A stretch of DNA of 64,000 nt, from assembly GCA_947503525.1 (NCBI GenBank), contig CANNEA010000008.1, positions 186,001-250,000 of the forward strand. The letters run 5' to 3'. The stretch's first letter is position 1. Each line of letters opens with the position of its first letter. The notes below the pieces were generated by a model that saw only the letters and a program-made list of their open reading frames with translations, was not told where the DNA came from and did no database searches. Source of the DNA: an uncultured Carboxylicivirga sp. Its GTDB lineage: Bacteria > Bacteroidota > Bacteroidia > Bacteroidales > Marinilabiliaceae. Of this stretch, positions 38,811-48,300 are shown piece by piece. The translations under genes and the position numbers were made by a program.

Positions 38811-40703
38811 ATGAAAAAAATACATAATATGAAAAATATTAGATATATATTGGGGTTCATGGCTGTAGCATGCTTATTGTTTGCGTGTGAAGATTATATG
38901 GAGCCTAAAGTCGATACGCCTTATGGCGATGAATTTGCCTACACACTTCCAGGACCAGTCGAGGGTTTTCTAACTAATGCTTATGGAGCTATCCCTGGTC
39001 AGATAGACCGTTATGGAGGCGATTTTCTGGATGCAGCTACAGGAGATGCGGTTACTAATCAATTTGGTGCTGGCGTATTTGCTCTTGGAGCTGGAAAAAT
39101 GTCAAGTGTGAGTAATCCAATTGGAATTTGGGATGCAGCTTATACCAGTTTTCAATGGATACATTTATTCCAGGAAAAATCAGCTGATACTGCTACCGTA
39201 AAGTGGTGGATTTCTGATGCAGTGAATGATTCATTAGAACGCAATAGACTTATGGGTGAATCTTATTTCTTACGTGCATACTGGGGAATGGAATTGTTAA
39301 GAGTCTATGGAGGTGTTGCTGAGTCAGGTGATGTCCTAGGTTATCCAATTATTACTGAGTTTGTAAAAGAAGAAGAGAAAGACGAGGTATTAAATTGGAC
39401 GCGTAATACATATGAAGAATGTGTTGAGCAGATTTTGGTAGATTGTGACAGTGCTATATCGATTCTTCCTTTGGCCTATTCCGGATCAAGTGTGATTTTA
39501 GGTAATGCACATATAGGTCGTGCCACTGCTTCGGCTGCATATGTCTTGAAAAGTCGTGTTGCTACCTTTGCAGCAAGTCCTGCCAACAATGGAGGTGTAG
39601 ATGTACAGGCTAAATGGGAACGTGCAGCTCTGTTGAGCCAGGAAGCGATAGATAGAGTTAATATTAGCTATATGCCACTTTCCTATACGGATGTTACAAC
39701 ACCAACTTTGGCGACTACACCTAAGGATTACATATTCCGTCGTTATCACAATAATAACTCTTTAGAGAATAGAAATCTACCTCCGGCATTCTGGGGAAAT
39801 GCACGTACCAATCCATCACAGAATTTGGTAGATGCCTTTCCGATGGCCAATGGTTACCCTATTACAGATCCGGCTTCAGGTTATGATCCACAAGATCCTT
39901 TTGTAAACCGCGATCCTAGACTTCGCAATACAGTTATTTATAACAACGAGGTTATAGAAAATGGTGGCAGAGGTTTGGAAGCTTCAGATATTATTGCTGA
40001 ATACATTGTTTTGGAAGCAGATACAACTGAAGTAGATGATGGTACCGGTAATATGGTTGAAGTTATTGAAGTTATTTCTGATACCATAATATATCGTAAA
40101 GGACTTGATTCACAAGGATATGACTATCGATGTTCAAGAACTGGTTATTACCTGCGTAAGTGGATTTCGGATAAAGTGGCTATGCTTACTAATGTAAATC
40201 AAAAATTAAACGCTGAGCATATGTACCCAATTATTCGTGGAGCGGAAGCGATCTATAATTTGATGGAAGCTTCAAATGAGGCAGCCGGGCCAATGGGTAT
40301 CGTTCCGGGTTGTAGTTTGTCAGCATACGATCTTATCAAACATACACGTAGTGAATCCTTGGGACTTGGTTCAACCGATCCATACCTTGATAGTCAATCA
40401 GGTGGGGCAAATGAAATGAGAGCAATGATTCAAAATGAGCGTCGTTTAGAATTTGCTTTTGAAAATCATCGTTACTTTGATATGCGTCGTTGGATGCTTC
40501 CTTTATCAGAAACAGTTAGAGGTATGAAAGTAACTCAGGATGAAGACGGTATTTATACCTATGAAGGAACGGATCCATCCAAATCAGATGAGTTTATTGA
40601 AGTTGAGGAACGTCTGTTTGATGCTGACCGCTATTATTATCACCCATTACCTTATGGGGAGATGGCTAAGAACAAAAATCTTATTAACAATAAGGGTTGG
40701 TAG
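38811..40703 (+). CDS. susD: SusD-like surface glycan-binding lipoprotein 2
   Basis: 630 residues. Two ATGs are possible (38811 and 38829); both leave a lipoprotein signal ending LLFAC, followed by EDYMEPKVDTP. SusD features include GESYFLRAYWGMELLRVYGG, RTNPSQNLVDAFPMANG and the C-terminal QNERRLEFAFENHRYFDMRRWML. It pairs with SusC 2, encoded 8 bp upstream. An acidic insert near 395-430 (several Glu/Asp/Thr around ADTTEVDDG) is not seen in SusD 1 and could be a ligand-specific loop. Confidence 0.95.
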   Translation: MKKIHNMKNIRYILGFMAVACLLFACEDYMEPKVDTPYGDEFAYTLPGPVEGFLTNAYGAIPGQIDRYGGDFLDAATGDAVTNQFGAGVFALGAGKMSSVSNPIGIWDAAYTSFQWIHLFQEKSADTATVKWWISDAVNDSLERNRLMGESYFLRAYWGMELLRVYGGVAESGDVLGYPIITEFVKEEEKDEVLNWTRNTYEECVEQILVDCDSAISILPLAYSGSSVILGNAHIGRATASAAYVLKSRVATFAASPANNGGVDVQAKWERAALLSQEAIDRVNISYMPLSYTDVTTPTLATTPKDYIFRRYHNNNSLENRNLPPAFWGNARTNPSQNLVDAFPMANGYPITDPASGYDPQDPFVNRDPRLRNTVIYNNEVIENGGRGLEASDIIAEYIVLEADTTEVDDGTGNMVEVIEVISDTIIYRKGLDSQGYDYRCSRTGYYLRKWISDKVAMLTNVNQKLNAEHMYPIIRGAEAIYNLMEASNEAAGPMGIVPGCSLSAYDLIKHTRSESLGLGSTDPYLDSQSGGANEMRAMIQNERRLEFAFENHRYFDMRRWMLPLSETVRGMKVTQDEDGIYTYEGTDPSKSDEFIEVEERLFDADRYYYHPLPYGEMAKNKNLINNKGW

Positions 40704-40736
40704 AATTGTTTCAAGCATAAATTGAAAGGATAAAAA

Positions 40737-41654
40737 ATGAATGTTATGAAGATATATAAATTGATATTTGTGTCATGTCTTGTACTAGGCTTAACGGTTT
40801 CTTGTGAAAAGTACGAGGATTACGTGATGGATTTTGACTATTCAAATACATACTTCGGAACTCAAAAGCCATTGCGTACAATTGTGGCACGCGATGAAAT
40901 GAATTTTGAAGTTGGGGTTGTACTTGGTGGAATTAGAGAGGATAATGGAGCTCACTCGGTGGACTTTGAGGTAGATGCAGAACTATTAAATTTGATACCG
41001 GAGGCATCAGGATTCCAGATCTTACCGGAAGATTACTACACCTTAGGTCATGAGTCTAATTTTAATGTGAAAAAACAACATATGCGAGTTGTAAATGTTT
41101 CCTTGAATAGGGATGTTTTTACAGCCGATCCATTAGCATTAACAAATACTTATGCCTTGCCATTACGTATTACCGGTGCTACAGTCGACAGCATACCTGG
41201 AAGTGAATTAGAAGTGCCTACCATTGATTCTAAGGATATAACAATCCTTGTAGTCAAATTTATCAGTCCATATCATGGCACTTATTATTCAAAAGGTGTG
41301 CAGTATGAATTAGACGCTACCGGAAACCATGTTGATACAGTTGTCTTTTCTAAATCAGATTTAAGCAAAAACATGACTAAATCGTTTTCTACACTTGCTT
41401 TAAATACCATTAGTACCAATACTATTTCAGCAAGCATTAATGGAAAAATTGATTTGTCAATTGATTCTGATAATACGGTTGATATTGCCACAACGGCGGT
41501 TTCTGTATCTGAGAATAATTCGGTTTATAATTCAGATAATAAAACCATTTATATGGATTATAAGTTTGATAATGCTGGAACGATGTATCATACTTTAGAT
41601 ACTTTAATCCTTCGTCAAGCTCCGGAATTAGATCTACGTTTTGAAGAGTGGTAA
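40737..41654 (+). CDS. Surface lipoprotein of the DUF1735/DUF4361 (BT_3987-like) type
   Basis: 305 residues. A lipoprotein signal ends in VSC (about Cys22), followed by EKYEDYVMDFDY. Two beta-rich domains follow: residues 35-160 resemble DUF1735 (GGIREDNGAHSVDFEVD, LPLRITGATVDSIP) and 170-300 a lipocalin-like DUF4361 domain starting at YHGTYYSKGV. Proteins like this are encoded after SusCD pairs and serve as surface glycan-binding proteins (SusE/F-like role). It begins 33 bp after SusD 2. A short hairpin follows the stop, which may end or attenuate the operon before the sulfatases. Confidence 0.8.
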   Translation: MNVMKIYKLIFVSCLVLGLTVSCEKYEDYVMDFDYSNTYFGTQKPLRTIVARDEMNFEVGVVLGGIREDNGAHSVDFEVDAELLNLIPEASGFQILPEDYYTLGHESNFNVKKQHMRVVNVSLNRDVFTADPLALTNTYALPLRITGATVDSIPGSELEVPTIDSKDITILVVKFISPYHGTYYSKGVQYELDATGNHVDTVVFSKSDLSKNMTKSFSTLALNTISTNTISASINGKIDLSIDSDNTVDIATTAVSVSENNSVYNSDNKTIYMDYKFDNAGTMYHTLDTLILRQAPELDLRFEEW

Positions 41655-41665
41655 AAATATGTAGG

Positions 41666-41688
41666 AGAGGGGAGTAATCCCCTCTTTA
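41666..41688 (+). terminator. Short GC hairpin, terminator or attenuator
   Basis: An 8-bp GC-rich stem (AGAGGGGA with TCCCCTCT, 41666-41673 and 41678-41685) with a GTAA loop is followed by TTAT, a poor T tract. It lies between the surface lipoprotein gene and the sulfatase starting at 41702, and may reduce rather than stop readthrough into the sulfatases, or stabilise the 3' end of the SusCD message. Confidence 0.6.
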
Positions 41689-41701
41689 TAAAGAATTAAT
41701 T

Positions 41702-43165
41702 ATGAAGTTATATATATCTATTCTTGCTTCTTGTATTTGTCTGTTATTGAATGGGTGCACACAGCCTTCAAAAGAGATAAAGAAAGAAGCAAAGAAGCCT
41801 AATATTATCTATATTCTGGCAGATGACGCCGGATATGGAGATTTAAGTTGCTATGGTCAAACAAAGTATCAAACGCCAAACCTGGATAAGTTGGCTGCTA
41901 GTGGGATGAAATTTACACAGCATTATGCAGGTTCAACAGTTTGTGCTCCGAGCAGATCATCTTTGTTAACAGGTCAACATACAGGTCACACTCCCGTTAG
42001 AGGTAATAAAGAAGTAAAGCCGGAAGGCCAGCATCCACTACCTGATGCGTCCGTTACAATTGCCGAAGTTCTTAAAGGAGCGGGTTATGTAACAGGAGCA
42101 TTTGGGAAATGGGGTTTGGGATTTCCAGGCTCAGAAGGAGATCCTAATGCACAGGGATTTGATGAGTTTTATGGTTACAATTGCCAGCGGATGGCACATC
42201 GTTACTACCCTACACATTTGTGGCACAACAATGAAAAAATAGATATGCCTGGTAATGACTGGACAAAGACACAGACATATGCTCAAGATTTAGTGCAGGA
42301 ACAGACATTAAAGTTTATAGAATCTAATAAAGACACGAGCTTTTTTGCTTTTGTACCAGTTTTGATTCCACATGCTGAACTTATCGTTCCAGGCGATTCA
42401 ATTTTTGAAAAGTTTGATGGTGTATATAATGAGAAATCTTATGAAGGATCTGAAGGATCTGATTATGGATCTGATGAGCTTTTAATTTATAAATATTGCT
42501 CACAAGATAAACCCAGAGCGACCTTTGCTGCAATGATGTACCGAATGGATGTTTATGTTGGTCAGATAATGGTCAAATTAAAGGAGCTGGGAATAGAGGA
42601 CAATACAATTGTAATGTTTGCGAGCGATAACGGTCCACACCAGGAAGGGGGAGCAGATCCTGATTTCTTTCAGAGTAGTGGAGGTTTACGAGGATATAAG
42701 CGTGACTTATATGAAGGTGGTATCCGCTCACCATTTATCGTATCTTGGCCTGGTACCATTTCTGCAGGAACTAATTCCGAACATATTTCTAGTTTTTGGG
42801 ATGTATTGCCTACCTGTGCTGAATTGGCCAATGTGCCTTCTCCTGAAAATATTGATGGTATTTCATTTTTGCCAGAATTATTAGGAAAGGAACAGGGCAA
42901 GCACGAATACTTATATTGGGAATTTCATGAAAAAGGTGGCCGAATAGCCATTCGAGAAGGAGATTGGAAAGCTGTAGCCTACAATGTTAGTCATCCCAAA
43001 ATAGCAAGCTTTGAATTATACAACCTAGCTGAAGATGAAGCAGAACATAAGAATGTTGCTGATCAAAATCCTCAAATGGTTGATCATATGAAGCATCTTA
43101 TGAAAACATCAAGGACGGATTCAGATATTTTTAAATTTAAAGCCAGCACTTTGGTTGGTGAGTAA
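41702..43165 (+). CDS. S1 family sulfatase, lipoprotein
   Basis: 487 residues. The lipoprotein signal ends LLNGC (Cys19), so the enzyme is membrane-anchored. Motifs are NIIYILADDAGYGDLSCYG, CAPSR (Cys81, formylglycine site), FGKWGLG, and FASDNGPHQEGG for the metal site; EFHEKGGRIAIREGDWK is in the C-terminal subdomain. This pattern is of the arylsulfatase-A-like S1 group. A repetitive EGSEGSDYGSDE loop near 247-258 is unusual. It lies 47 bp after the surface lipoprotein gene, so it can be co-transcribed with SusCD by readthrough. The sulfate it removes is unknown. Confidence 0.9.
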   Translation: MKLYISILASCICLLLNGCTQPSKEIKKEAKKPNIIYILADDAGYGDLSCYGQTKYQTPNLDKLAASGMKFTQHYAGSTVCAPSRSSLLTGQHTGHTPVRGNKEVKPEGQHPLPDASVTIAEVLKGAGYVTGAFGKWGLGFPGSEGDPNAQGFDEFYGYNCQRMAHRYYPTHLWHNNEKIDMPGNDWTKTQTYAQDLVQEQTLKFIESNKDTSFFAFVPVLIPHAELIVPGDSIFEKFDGVYNEKSYEGSEGSDYGSDELLIYKYCSQDKPRATFAAMMYRMDVYVGQIMVKLKELGIEDNTIVMFASDNGPHQEGGADPDFFQSSGGLRGYKRDLYEGGIRSPFIVSWPGTISAGTNSEHISSFWDVLPTCAELANVPSPENIDGISFLPELLGKEQGKHEYLYWEFHEKGGRIAIREGDWKAVAYNVSHPKIASFELYNLAEDEAEHKNVADQNPQMVDHMKHLMKTSRTDSDIFKFKASTLVGE

Positions 43166-43244
43166 TGTATTGACAAGGTCAAAATTGGTGCAGTTCATAT
43201 TAAATGTGACTGCACCTGTTTTATAGAGTAATTCGTAATTAGGT

Positions 43245-44708
43245 ATGGCTGAAAGAATTCTATCTTCAAAAAAAATCAATGTTGTTCTTCTTTTTTTATG
43301 CTTGACATTGGGGCAAGGATGTTCATGTAAGGTAAAGGAAAAAATATTTTTGAACGAAAAGCCCAACGTACTTTTAATTGTAGTGGATGATTTGGGATGG
43401 GCAGACTGTGGCTTTATGGGCAGTACTTTTTATGAAACACCAAATCTTGATCACCTTGCTTCTGAGAGTTTGGTATTTACTAATGCATACGCAGGAGCTG
43501 CCAATTGCGCTCCAAGCCGGGCTGCGCTAATGTCAGGCATGAATTCACCTCGTACTGGCATTTATACCGTTTCTCCGTCAGAAAGAGGCAATAAAAAAAG
43601 TAGAAAGCTAATACCTATTGAGAATAAGGATGTTTTAGCGGATAGTGTTTATACTATGGCAGAAATGTTTCGTGATGCAGGCTATGTAACAGGACACTTT
43701 GGTAAATGGCATTTAGGAAAGGATCCATTAACGCAGGGTTTTGATGTGAATATTGCCGGCGGACTTAAAGGTCACCCGAAAGCTTATTTCGCACCATATG
43801 GTTATCCTGATTTAGAGGCACCTGAAGGAGAATATTTAACTGACAGGTTAGCTAATGAGGCCATTACTTTTATTGAGAATAATGTTCATAAACCTTTTTT
43901 TCTTTACATGCCATTTTATACTGTGCATACACCTATTCAGGGTAAAGAAGCTATTATTCAAAAGTATAAAAAGAAATCACCCACTAATACTCATTATATT
44001 GCAGAGTATGCTGCGATGATTGAAAGTATGGATTACAATGTTGGTAGACTTTTAGATAAGTTGAATGCTTTGAACCTGGAGAATACCATTGTTGTATTTA
44101 CATCTGATAATGGTGGTATTTATGCCATCAGCAAACAGCTACCATTAAGGGCTGGTAAAGGCTCTTATTATGAAGGAGGTATTCGTGTACCTTTAGCTGT
44201 GAAATGGAGCAATAAAATTAAGCCTCGAAAATCTATAGTTCCCGTGAGTAATCTTGATTTATACCCAACTTTCAGCTCGATTTTAGGAACTACTGTTCCG
44301 GAGAATAAAATACTAGATGGAGTTGATTTAAAGGACTATTTGATAAAGGGTGAGCAAATACAGGAACGAGCTCTGTTTTTTCATTTTCCAATTTATTTAC
44401 AAGCGTATTCAAAACAATCTGGTGTAAATAGAGATCCTTTATTTCGGACGCGTCCTGGCTCCGTTATTATTGATGGTGACTGGAAACTTATCTGGTATTA
44501 TGAAGACCAAGAAGGAGAGTTATTCAATATTAAGAAAGATATTGGTGAAAGTTTAAACCTGATTAAAGTACACCCGGAAAAAACTAAGGAAATGAAGCAA
44601 AAGTTGGAACAATGGTTACAAGAAACTAATGCTCCAATACCGACTACGTTAAATCCTTTATTCGATAGCGAGTGGCAGCAGAAACAAATTAACAAATACC
44701 GTAATTAA
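43245..44708 (+). CDS. S1 family sulfatase
   Basis: 487 residues. The N-terminus has a hydrophobic segment (INVVLLFLCLTLGQGC) with a Cys at 26 that is an imperfect lipobox. Motifs are PNVLLIVVDDLGWADCG, NCAPSR (Cys88, formylglycine site), FGKWHLG and FTSDNGG; the C-terminal part has GDWKLIWYYED and KKDIGESLNL. It follows another sulfatase by 79 bp and closes the surface operon; the next 630 bp contain no clear gene. Together with the preceding gene it supplies two different exo- or endo-sulfatases for the SusCD-imported oligosaccharides. Confidence 0.9.
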   Translation: MAERILSSKKINVVLLFLCLTLGQGCSCKVKEKIFLNEKPNVLLIVVDDLGWADCGFMGSTFYETPNLDHLASESLVFTNAYAGAANCAPSRAALMSGMNSPRTGIYTVSPSERGNKKSRKLIPIENKDVLADSVYTMAEMFRDAGYVTGHFGKWHLGKDPLTQGFDVNIAGGLKGHPKAYFAPYGYPDLEAPEGEYLTDRLANEAITFIENNVHKPFFLYMPFYTVHTPIQGKEAIIQKYKKKSPTNTHYIAEYAAMIESMDYNVGRLLDKLNALNLENTIVVFTSDNGGIYAISKQLPLRAGKGSYYEGGIRVPLAVKWSNKIKPRKSIVPVSNLDLYPTFSSILGTTVPENKILDGVDLKDYLIKGEQIQERALFFHFPIYLQAYSKQSGVNRDPLFRTRPGSVIIDGDWKLIWYYEDQEGELFNIKKDIGESLNLIKVHPEKTKEMKQKLEQWLQETNAPIPTTLNPLFDSEWQQKQINKYRN

Positions 44709-44826
44709 TCCGTTCTAATAATTTAGAGACCATTTGGTAATTGAATGAAGAGTTTATTTGGGCTATCATGGGCGGGTTTAATTATGTTAGAGTAATTGTT
44801 TTCAAACTAGATATGTAGACGATTGA

Positions 44827-45018
44827 ATTGACATAACTATAGCTCTGAAAAATTATGCAAGAAAGTCCTCGTATTCTTCAGCGGTTCTTTATAAACTTAA
44901 TGCCAATAAAACTTATATTCTAAGTACTGAAGATAAGAAGTTGTTTAAAGGCTGCTTTAGATTATTTATGAACTGTAGAAAAGCCTTGGAAAAACATTTG
45001 GTTGTTAAGGATTTATAG
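44827..45018 (+). pseudogene. Possible remnant of a small gene
   Basis: 63 codons are open between a TGA and a TAG with no usable start. The translation has a balanced composition (for example SSAVLYKLNANKTYILSTED, then KKLFKGCFRLFMNCRKALEK) that looks more protein-like than the A/T-rich surroundings. No family is recognised. It could be a decayed gene end or chance; codon statistics would be needed to decide. Confidence 0.2.
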
Positions 45019-45249
45019 CTTGTTGTTGTGATAATGTGTAGAACAAAGAAGAGAGAGAAAAAAACTCGCCATTATCATTCCAATGACTCAATTTGTTGGA
45101 ATTCATGCATAAAAAGCTTATTAATATTTAGATATACAAGTGGTTATAAGTATGGCGTGCGAAGTGATCTCAGATAAAGTGAGTTTATAACAAGAAGAAA
45201 ATAAGCGTTTTTACAAGATAGGAGTATCGTCCTACTATCCCGACAGAAT

Positions 45250-45288
45250 AAGCTCATAAGTCGAAAGATTTATGAGCTTTTTATTTAA
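45250..45288 (+). terminator. Rho-independent terminator
   Basis: A 10-bp perfect stem (45250-45259 with 45270-45279), a 10-nt loop and TTTATTT after it lie 54 bp before the HTCS 2 start. It shields the regulator from transcription of the surface operon or of a short RNA made in the preceding 500 bp. Confidence 0.8.
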
Positions 45289-45341
45289 TAGTATTTGATT
45301 ATCTTTCTGATTGCAAAAATACCTCCAATGACAGGAATAAG

Positions 45342-48300
45342 ATGATCAATATGCGTTTTCTAATCATTGTAATAATTTGTCTGAAATCTTTAGTTGTCTT
45401 TTCATCAACAAATAATTTTAGAGTCAGTTATTTGTCGGTTAAAGATGGATTATCTCACAATGAAGTAACTTCTATTGTACAAGATCAATATGGTTTTATG
45501 TGGTTTGGTACAAGGGGTGGGCTAAATCGCTATGATGGATATGAATTTAAGCATTTCAAACCATCAACTTTAGATACAACTGGCATATCTAATCCTTCAA
45601 TAGAAGCTTTGTTTTTAAATTCAAATGATGAAATATGTATTGGTCTTAAGTCGTCGGGGCCATTACGATATATTAATTCTCAAGAAGTATTTAAAGGATT
45701 CCGGCAGACAATGCAATATGGTCTAAACAGAGTGCTGTCCTTTTATGAAGATAGTAAGGGGAATTTATGGATTGGTTCATGGGACAATGGTATGGTGTGC
45801 ATTAATAATGATACAATAATTCATTATAAAGCACTTGGTCAGATTAGGGATTTTGCAGAGACGGAAGATGGCAAAATTTGGATAGCTTCTAGTACAGGCT
45901 TAAAATACATAGATGAAAGTGGAAAACTGCTTACTATTAGTGGAAAAAGTATTACATCAATTTCGACAGATAAGCAGAATAAATGTATCTGGGCCTTGGG
46001 TTGGACGCAGGAACTACTAAAGGTCAATAATGAAACTCTTGAATCAAAGACATACAAAAATATTCTAACTAACAACGCTCGAAACTATAGTTTGCTCAAT
46101 GATAGCAAAGGCCGATTGTGGATAGGTACATGGGGAGAAGGTTTTTATTACTTTGATAAAGAAAAAGAATTGTTTAATAAAATTGAACTCTATCCGGAAC
46201 ATGCACAAGCAGCACATGTTGACTATCGCATTATTAGAGATATTTATGAAGATAAAAGAGGAGACATATGGTTAGCTACTCAGGCAGGCATTGCTCGAAT
46301 ATCCGCCAAAAACAATTTTAATAGCGTAAATATTATTGATCCTGGCGATCAGAATATCAGTCATATTAACGCTGTTTTTGTTGATGATAAAGGAATGACT
46401 TGGGCTGGAACAAATGGAAACGGACTTTTTTATTCAATGGATAACAAAGAGTTCCAGCGCATTAATTCAAATTATAAATTAGATAACGGTACCGTGAAGA
46501 CGATTAGTAAGGGACCGGATAATCGTGTGTGGGTTTGTTTTGAAGAAGGAATTTTTACAATAGAGAAAATATCCGGCAGTTTTCAATCCAACACTGCTAA
46601 AGAATTTTTCCAGGATGACGAGTTTAATCAAATCAGAAAAGTACATCAATTATTCTTTGATGAAAACAAACTTTGGATTGGAACGCAGCAGAGAGGTGTG
46701 TTTCTGTTTGAAAAGCAAGAATCCAAATATCGATTGATAAAAAACTTTATAAGTGGAGACCAAGAGGGAATGCTTGGTGATAATAGGGTAACTGCTATTC
46801 GTAAGGATTTATCTGGTAATTTATGGTTTGCCACTTATCAAGGGCTTTTTCAATTTAATGTACATGATTCAACATTTTTATCTTTAAGTGACTTGAGAAT
46901 TTCGTCAGCTCTTTCATGTGATATTATATTGTGTTTGGAAATAGATGAAAAAGGGAATCTTTGGTTTGGGACACCTTGTAGCCTCCATAATATTGATTTT
47001 AGTGATTCAGATGCACCAGTTCTAAAAACCTTCAATAATAGTAAAGGATTGGCTGATGATTATATAAACGGTATTGTTGTAGATAATAATGGAATGATTT
47101 GGTGTTCGACCAATGCCGGTATTTCGTCACTGAATCCGGAGAACAACCAAGTGCTTAATTATGATAAGGTTGATGGTATTGGTGATTTTTCATATTCAGA
47201 AGGAGCACATTGGAAAGGTGCAGAAGGCACAATTTATTTTGGGGGTTATACAGCATTAACGTATTTTGATTCTAAGAAAATCACATCGAATAATTACCAA
47301 CCACCTCTGGTTATCTCAGATTTTAAGATACTAAATAAGGAGTTGAAGGTAGGCGATAAAGAGAATTTATTAACATTGAATATCAATGATCTTGATGAAT
47401 TAGAGTTATCGCATAATGAGAATGAATTTACATTTACGGTGGCGTCATTGGATTTTAAGGCACCTCACAAAAATCAATATGCCTATCGTCTTATTGGTTA
47501 TGATTCAGATTGGATAGAATTGCTTAATCAACGTGAAATATCATTCAGTAACCTAAAACCGGATGACTATAGGTTGCAAATTAAAGGTACAAACAGTAAC
47601 GGGATATGGAGCAATAACCTTAAAGAGATTAGAATAACTATTATACCAGCTCCATGGAAAAGTACTTACGCAATTATAGCCTATGTGCTTTTTATCATGC
47701 TTATTGTATTTATTATTATTCGAACGGCATTACGTCAGGAACGGCTGCAGGGAGTTATTGAAATGGAACGCGTTCAAAGTAATCAGATTAAGGAAATTAA
47801 TGATTATAAACTACGCTTTTTTACAAACATATCGCATGAGTTTCGTACACCTTTAACACTTATTCTGGGGCCGGTAAAAGAATTGAATAATAAGGAATTT
47901 TCAGAAATTAAACCAGGCTTTTTTAATGAACGAATAAGTATGATTGCTCATAATACCAAGCGCTTATATCATTTGGTAAATCAACTTCTTGAATTCAGGA
48001 AAATGGAGTCAGGAAAAATAGAATTGACAGTTGCAGAGCACAACCTGGTTGATTTAATTAACGAAAACTGTACTCCATTTAAGCAATTAGCGCGAATGCA
48101 AGAGGTTCAGTTTAATGTTAATTACAAAGCCAGGGATAAGCTTGTTTTTATTGATGCTGATAAATTATCTGTAGTACTGACTAACCTATTATCAAATGCT
48201 TTTAAACATGTATCCGAGGAAGGAGAAGTTGCGATTGATATAAGTGATGATGATGAGTTTTATACAATTGATATAAGTAATGAAGGGAAAGAAATTCCTG

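Larger units (their letters stand above)
44709..45341. other. 633-bp intergenic region, no intact gene
   Basis: Between a sulfatase gene and HTCS 2. It holds a 63-codon open stretch without a start codon (44827-45018), a 43-codon ATG frame of no recognisable character, and a strong hairpin terminator at 45250-45288 that must end a transcript made inside this region or read through from upstream. No -33/-7 promoter with good spacing was found for HTCS 2; TAGTATTTG at about 45288-45296 is a near match. Confidence 0.6.

Noticed and set aside
45031-45180. 43-codon ATG frame in the gap before HTCS 2
   Set aside because: Composition is unlike a protein, with no recognisable start context and no family resemblance.
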